DNA of 7,008 bases. Source: Gemmatimonadota bacterium. Its GTDB lineage: Bacteria > Gemmatimonadota > Gemmatimonadetes > Longimicrobiales > Gaopeijiaceae. Of this stretch, positions 5,568-7,008 are shown one piece after another; position 1 is the first letter of the stretch, and every line of letters begins with the position of its first letter. Below the pieces are notes generated by a model. It saw only the letters and a program-made list of their open reading frames with translations, was not told where the DNA came from and ran no database searches. The DNA lies in contig JAUXEE010000107.1 in NCBI GenBank assembly GCA_030618065.1, positions 1-7,008 of the forward strand, given 5' to 3'. The translations under genes and the position numbers were made by a program.

Positions 5568-6561
5568 GGACCGGATTGCCCAGGCTCTGGAAGCCATCTC
5601 CGACACGAAAGATTTCTTCGTTTCCTCCGTGGCCATGTCCGCGGAGGAAGTTCGGGGGGTTCTGGAACGGGAACGGGGAGTCAACGAGAACCCACAGGTG
5701 AGGCTGGCCCACGAGCTTGGGCCCTTCGCCGCAGGGAGGATCGACCTCGAGCGTCTCGCTCCGGTGATCGGAGTCAACGAAACGCTGGGGGAAGAGACGA
5801 GAAGGAAGATCCAGAGTGCTTTTGAGGCCCTCATGGATTTGAAGAAGGCCGGAGACGAGATCTTCACGGCCAAGGTTCCCCTGGACGGGTACCTGCGGGG
5901 CACCGTCTTTGCCGCTCTCGGAAGGGTCGGGGTCGCTTTTGGAGCTGCCCGCTCGGTGGAGTGGGCCCTTCATGACATCGCCCCTCCCGAGGGTGTGGAA
6001 GATGCTCTGGAACGGTTCCCCCCCAACCTGTGGAACAGGGCCGAGCGGGGCTGTTCACCGCCCATCGTAATCGAGGTCGAGGGACAGGACCTGAGGGCGG
6101 CGTCGCTGGGAGAGCTGCTGGAGGGATCCCAGAAAATCGTCCTGGTGGTGAATGGCCCGGCGGCTCCAGCGCCTCTGGTCCGCCTCATCACCCCCGGGGT
6201 CACCGTCATTCAGACGGATGACCCGACTCAGCTTTCGGCTCTGGCAGCTTCTCCGGGGCCGGGGGTGGCCGCTCTCATGCCGGAGGGTGCCGCGAAGTTC
6301 ACCCACGTCCCGGGTGAAGGGAAAGGCCTGAATGAGCGCCTGAACGTGGAGTATCTCCCGGAGAAGGAACCGAAGAGGGCCCTTGGAGCCATCTCAGCCT
6401 TCCAGCAGGTGGAGGAGCTCAGGCAACTGGCTTCCATGACTGCCAGCGTGGAAGCGATGGCGACTATGGAGGTAGAGTCCGGGTCCGGGGCTCCGCCCAT
6501 GGATGAAGCGGGGCAACTGGCATCCTGGCTCATTCATCAAGCCAACTTCACCGGCGTCTGA
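5557..6561 (+). CDS. Protein of unknown function in the korAB-rnfB operon
   Basis: I do not recognise a family for this 334-residue protein. The ATG at 5557 overlaps the end of korB by 11 nt and has AGGAG (5542-5546) 10 nt upstream, so it is very likely translated with korB. The N-terminal part (about 1-135) is rich in predicted helices, with many acidic and basic residues. A middle part (about 168-245) alternates hydrophobic strands and helices (PIVIEVEG, KIVLVVNG, GVTVIQTDD), like an alpha/beta fold. A stretch of charged residues (250-275) and a predicted helix follow, and the tail is flexible. There is a single cysteine (Cys166), so it is not an iron-sulfur protein; I see no signal peptide or clear membrane segment. 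Position between KorB and RnfB suggests an assembly, docking or regulatory role in electron transfer, by inference only. The last eight codons and stop are tandemly duplicated just downstream. Confidence 0.85.
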   Translation: MPSEDRIAQALEAISDTKDFFVSSVAMSAEEVRGVLERERGVNENPQVRLAHELGPFAAGRIDLERLAPVIGVNETLGEETRRKIQSAFEALMDLKKAGDEIFTAKVPLDGYLRGTVFAALGRVGVAFGAARSVEWALHDIAPPEGVEDALERFPPNLWNRAERGCSPPIVIEVEGQDLRAASLGELLEGSQKIVLVVNGPAAPAPLVRLITPGVTVIQTDDPTQLSALAASPGPGVAALMPEGAAKFTHVPGEGKGLNERLNVEYLPEKEPKRALGAISAFQQVEELRQLASMTASVEAMATMEVESGSGAPPMDEAGQLASWLIHQANFTGV

Positions 6562-6588
6562 CATCAGGCCAACTTCACCGGTATCTGA
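6535..6588 (+). repeat. In-frame 27-bp tandem duplication of the gene's last codons and stop
   Basis: Unit 1 (6535-6561) encodes HQANFTGV plus TGA, the true end of the unknown gene. Unit 2 (6562-6588) follows with no gap and would encode HQANFTGI plus TGA. They match at 24 of 27 positions: CAA/CAG and GGC/GGT are silent changes and GTC/ATC is Val/Ile. Because the unit is 27 bp, reading through the first TGA would continue in frame and stop after eight more residues. The duplication is exact at both ends and finishes with the stop codon. Confidence 0.9.
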
Positions 6589-6631
6589 GTAAGGAACGAA
6601 GAGTAGATGAAGAGGAGGGGATAGGGGCGAA
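6589..6631 (+). promoter_or_regulatory. Purine-rich leader and ribosome-binding region of rnfB
   Basis: Of 43 bases before the rnfB ATG, 37 are purines. The tract includes AGAGGAGGGG (6611-6620) about 11 nt before the start and AGGGG (6622-6626 region) about 5 nt before it; either could act as the Shine-Dalgarno. No promoter hexamers or terminator hairpin are seen in the 70 nt between the two genes, so rnfB is probably transcribed with korAB. Confidence 0.45.
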
Positions 6632-7008
6632 ATGGACTTGTCGTTGATCCTGACATCCGTGGCCATCCTGGGTGGCGTGGGCCTCACTTTCGGGACCCTC
6701 ATCGCCCTGGCCAACGCCAAGCTCAGCGTTTGGGAGGATCCCAGGATCGATGCCGTCGAGGAGGTTCTCCCCGGGGCGAATTGCGGGGCCTGTGGTTTTG
6801 CCGGATGCCGGGCATTCGCCGAAGCCGCGGTGAAGGGTGAGGTGGCCCCGGCCGGATGCACCGTCATGGGAGCCGAGGATGTCGAAGATGTGGCGGCCGT
6901 TCTGGGTGTGGCTGCCGGTGAGGCCAACAAGCTGGTGGCCCGCCTCCTCTGTGCCGGGGGCACCAACGTGGCCGGCTCCAAGGCTCTGTACCACGGGGTG
7001 GATAGCTG
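6632..7008 (+). CDS. rnfB: RnfB-like iron-sulfur electron-transfer protein (5' part, runs off window)
   Basis: The first 125 codons of an RnfB-family protein are present; the gene continues past the window edge. A single N-terminal membrane helix (about residues 5-28, ILTSVAILGGVGLTFGTLIAL) is followed by VWEDPRIDAVEEVLPGANCGACGFAGC. Cys51, Cys54, Cys59 and Cys76 have the C-x2-C-x4-C-x16-C spacing of the first [4Fe-4S] domain of RnfB. Cys107 in VARLLCAGG and the following YHGVDS also match longer RnfB proteins, where a cysteine comes next; the final two bases, TG, are compatible with a Cys codon. RnfB normally takes electrons from ferredoxin or passes them on within the Rnf membrane complex, with further ferredoxin-like domains after this point. 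Here it follows korAB and an unknown gene rather than rnfCDGEA, so it may be a stand-alone electron carrier for the oxidoreductase. The ATG at 6632 gives the expected N-terminus. Confidence 0.9.
   Translation, partial: MDLSLILTSVAILGGVGLTFGTLIALANAKLSVWEDPRIDAVEEVLPGANCGACGFAGCRAFAEAAVKGEVAPAGCTVMGAEDVEDVAAVLGVAAGEANKLVARLLCAGGTNVAGSKALYHGVDS

Noticed and set aside
6559..6588. TGA as a recoded sense codon, extending the unknown gene into the second repeat copy
   Set aside because: TGA is also the terminal stop of thrB, korA and korB, so a global reassignment is excluded. Occasional readthrough remains possible and is listed as a finding.
6394..6994. Minus-strand frames of 139-195 residues over the end of the unknown gene and rnfB
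   Set aside because: They are shadows of the RnfB coding frame. The apparent internal repeat in one of them is only the 27-bp tandem duplication read backwards.

Overview
The window looks like chromosomal DNA from a high-GC bacterium (GC well above 60% by eye) with a standard genetic code: TGA or TAG ends every gene I accept. The lineage cannot be fixed from the sequence. The gene set (a fused gamma/alpha KorA, a KorB with all its Fe-S cysteines, and a Clostridia/Bacteroidota-style RnfB) points to a bacterium that uses low-potential ferredoxin chemistry, such as an anaerobe, a microaerophile or an organism running reductive-TCA-type reactions.

Layout. Positions 42-2291 on the minus strand hold thrB then thrC, the last two steps of threonine synthesis, separated by 6 nt and lying in the same reading frame. 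A divergent, gene-free region of about 410 bp (2292-2703) follows. It contains an AT-rich patch with small dyads and a weak candidate thrB promoter, a sigma-54-like element and a perfect 9-bp GC-rich hairpin just upstream of korA. On the plus strand, korA (2704-4620), korB (4617-5567), an unrecognised 334-residue gene (5557-6561) and the start of an rnfB-like gene (6632 to the window edge) form a tight, apparently co-transcribed block. The first three genes overlap by 4 and 11 nt.

How the genes may work together. KorAB would oxidatively decarboxylate a 2-oxoacid (2-oxoglutarate is the best guess) to an acyl-CoA, or run in reverse, and exchange electrons with ferredoxin. RnfB is a membrane-anchored multi-cluster ferredoxin-like protein and a natural electron partner. 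The unknown gene sits between them with translational coupling to korB, so it is the best candidate for an undescribed accessory component of this redox module. This role is inferred from context only.

A second theme is a set of three short tandem duplications at gene boundaries: a 19-bp-period repeat starting at the thrC stop codon, a 25-bp repeat covering the thrB ribosome-binding site, and an exact in-frame 27-bp duplication of the last eight codons plus stop of the unknown gene.
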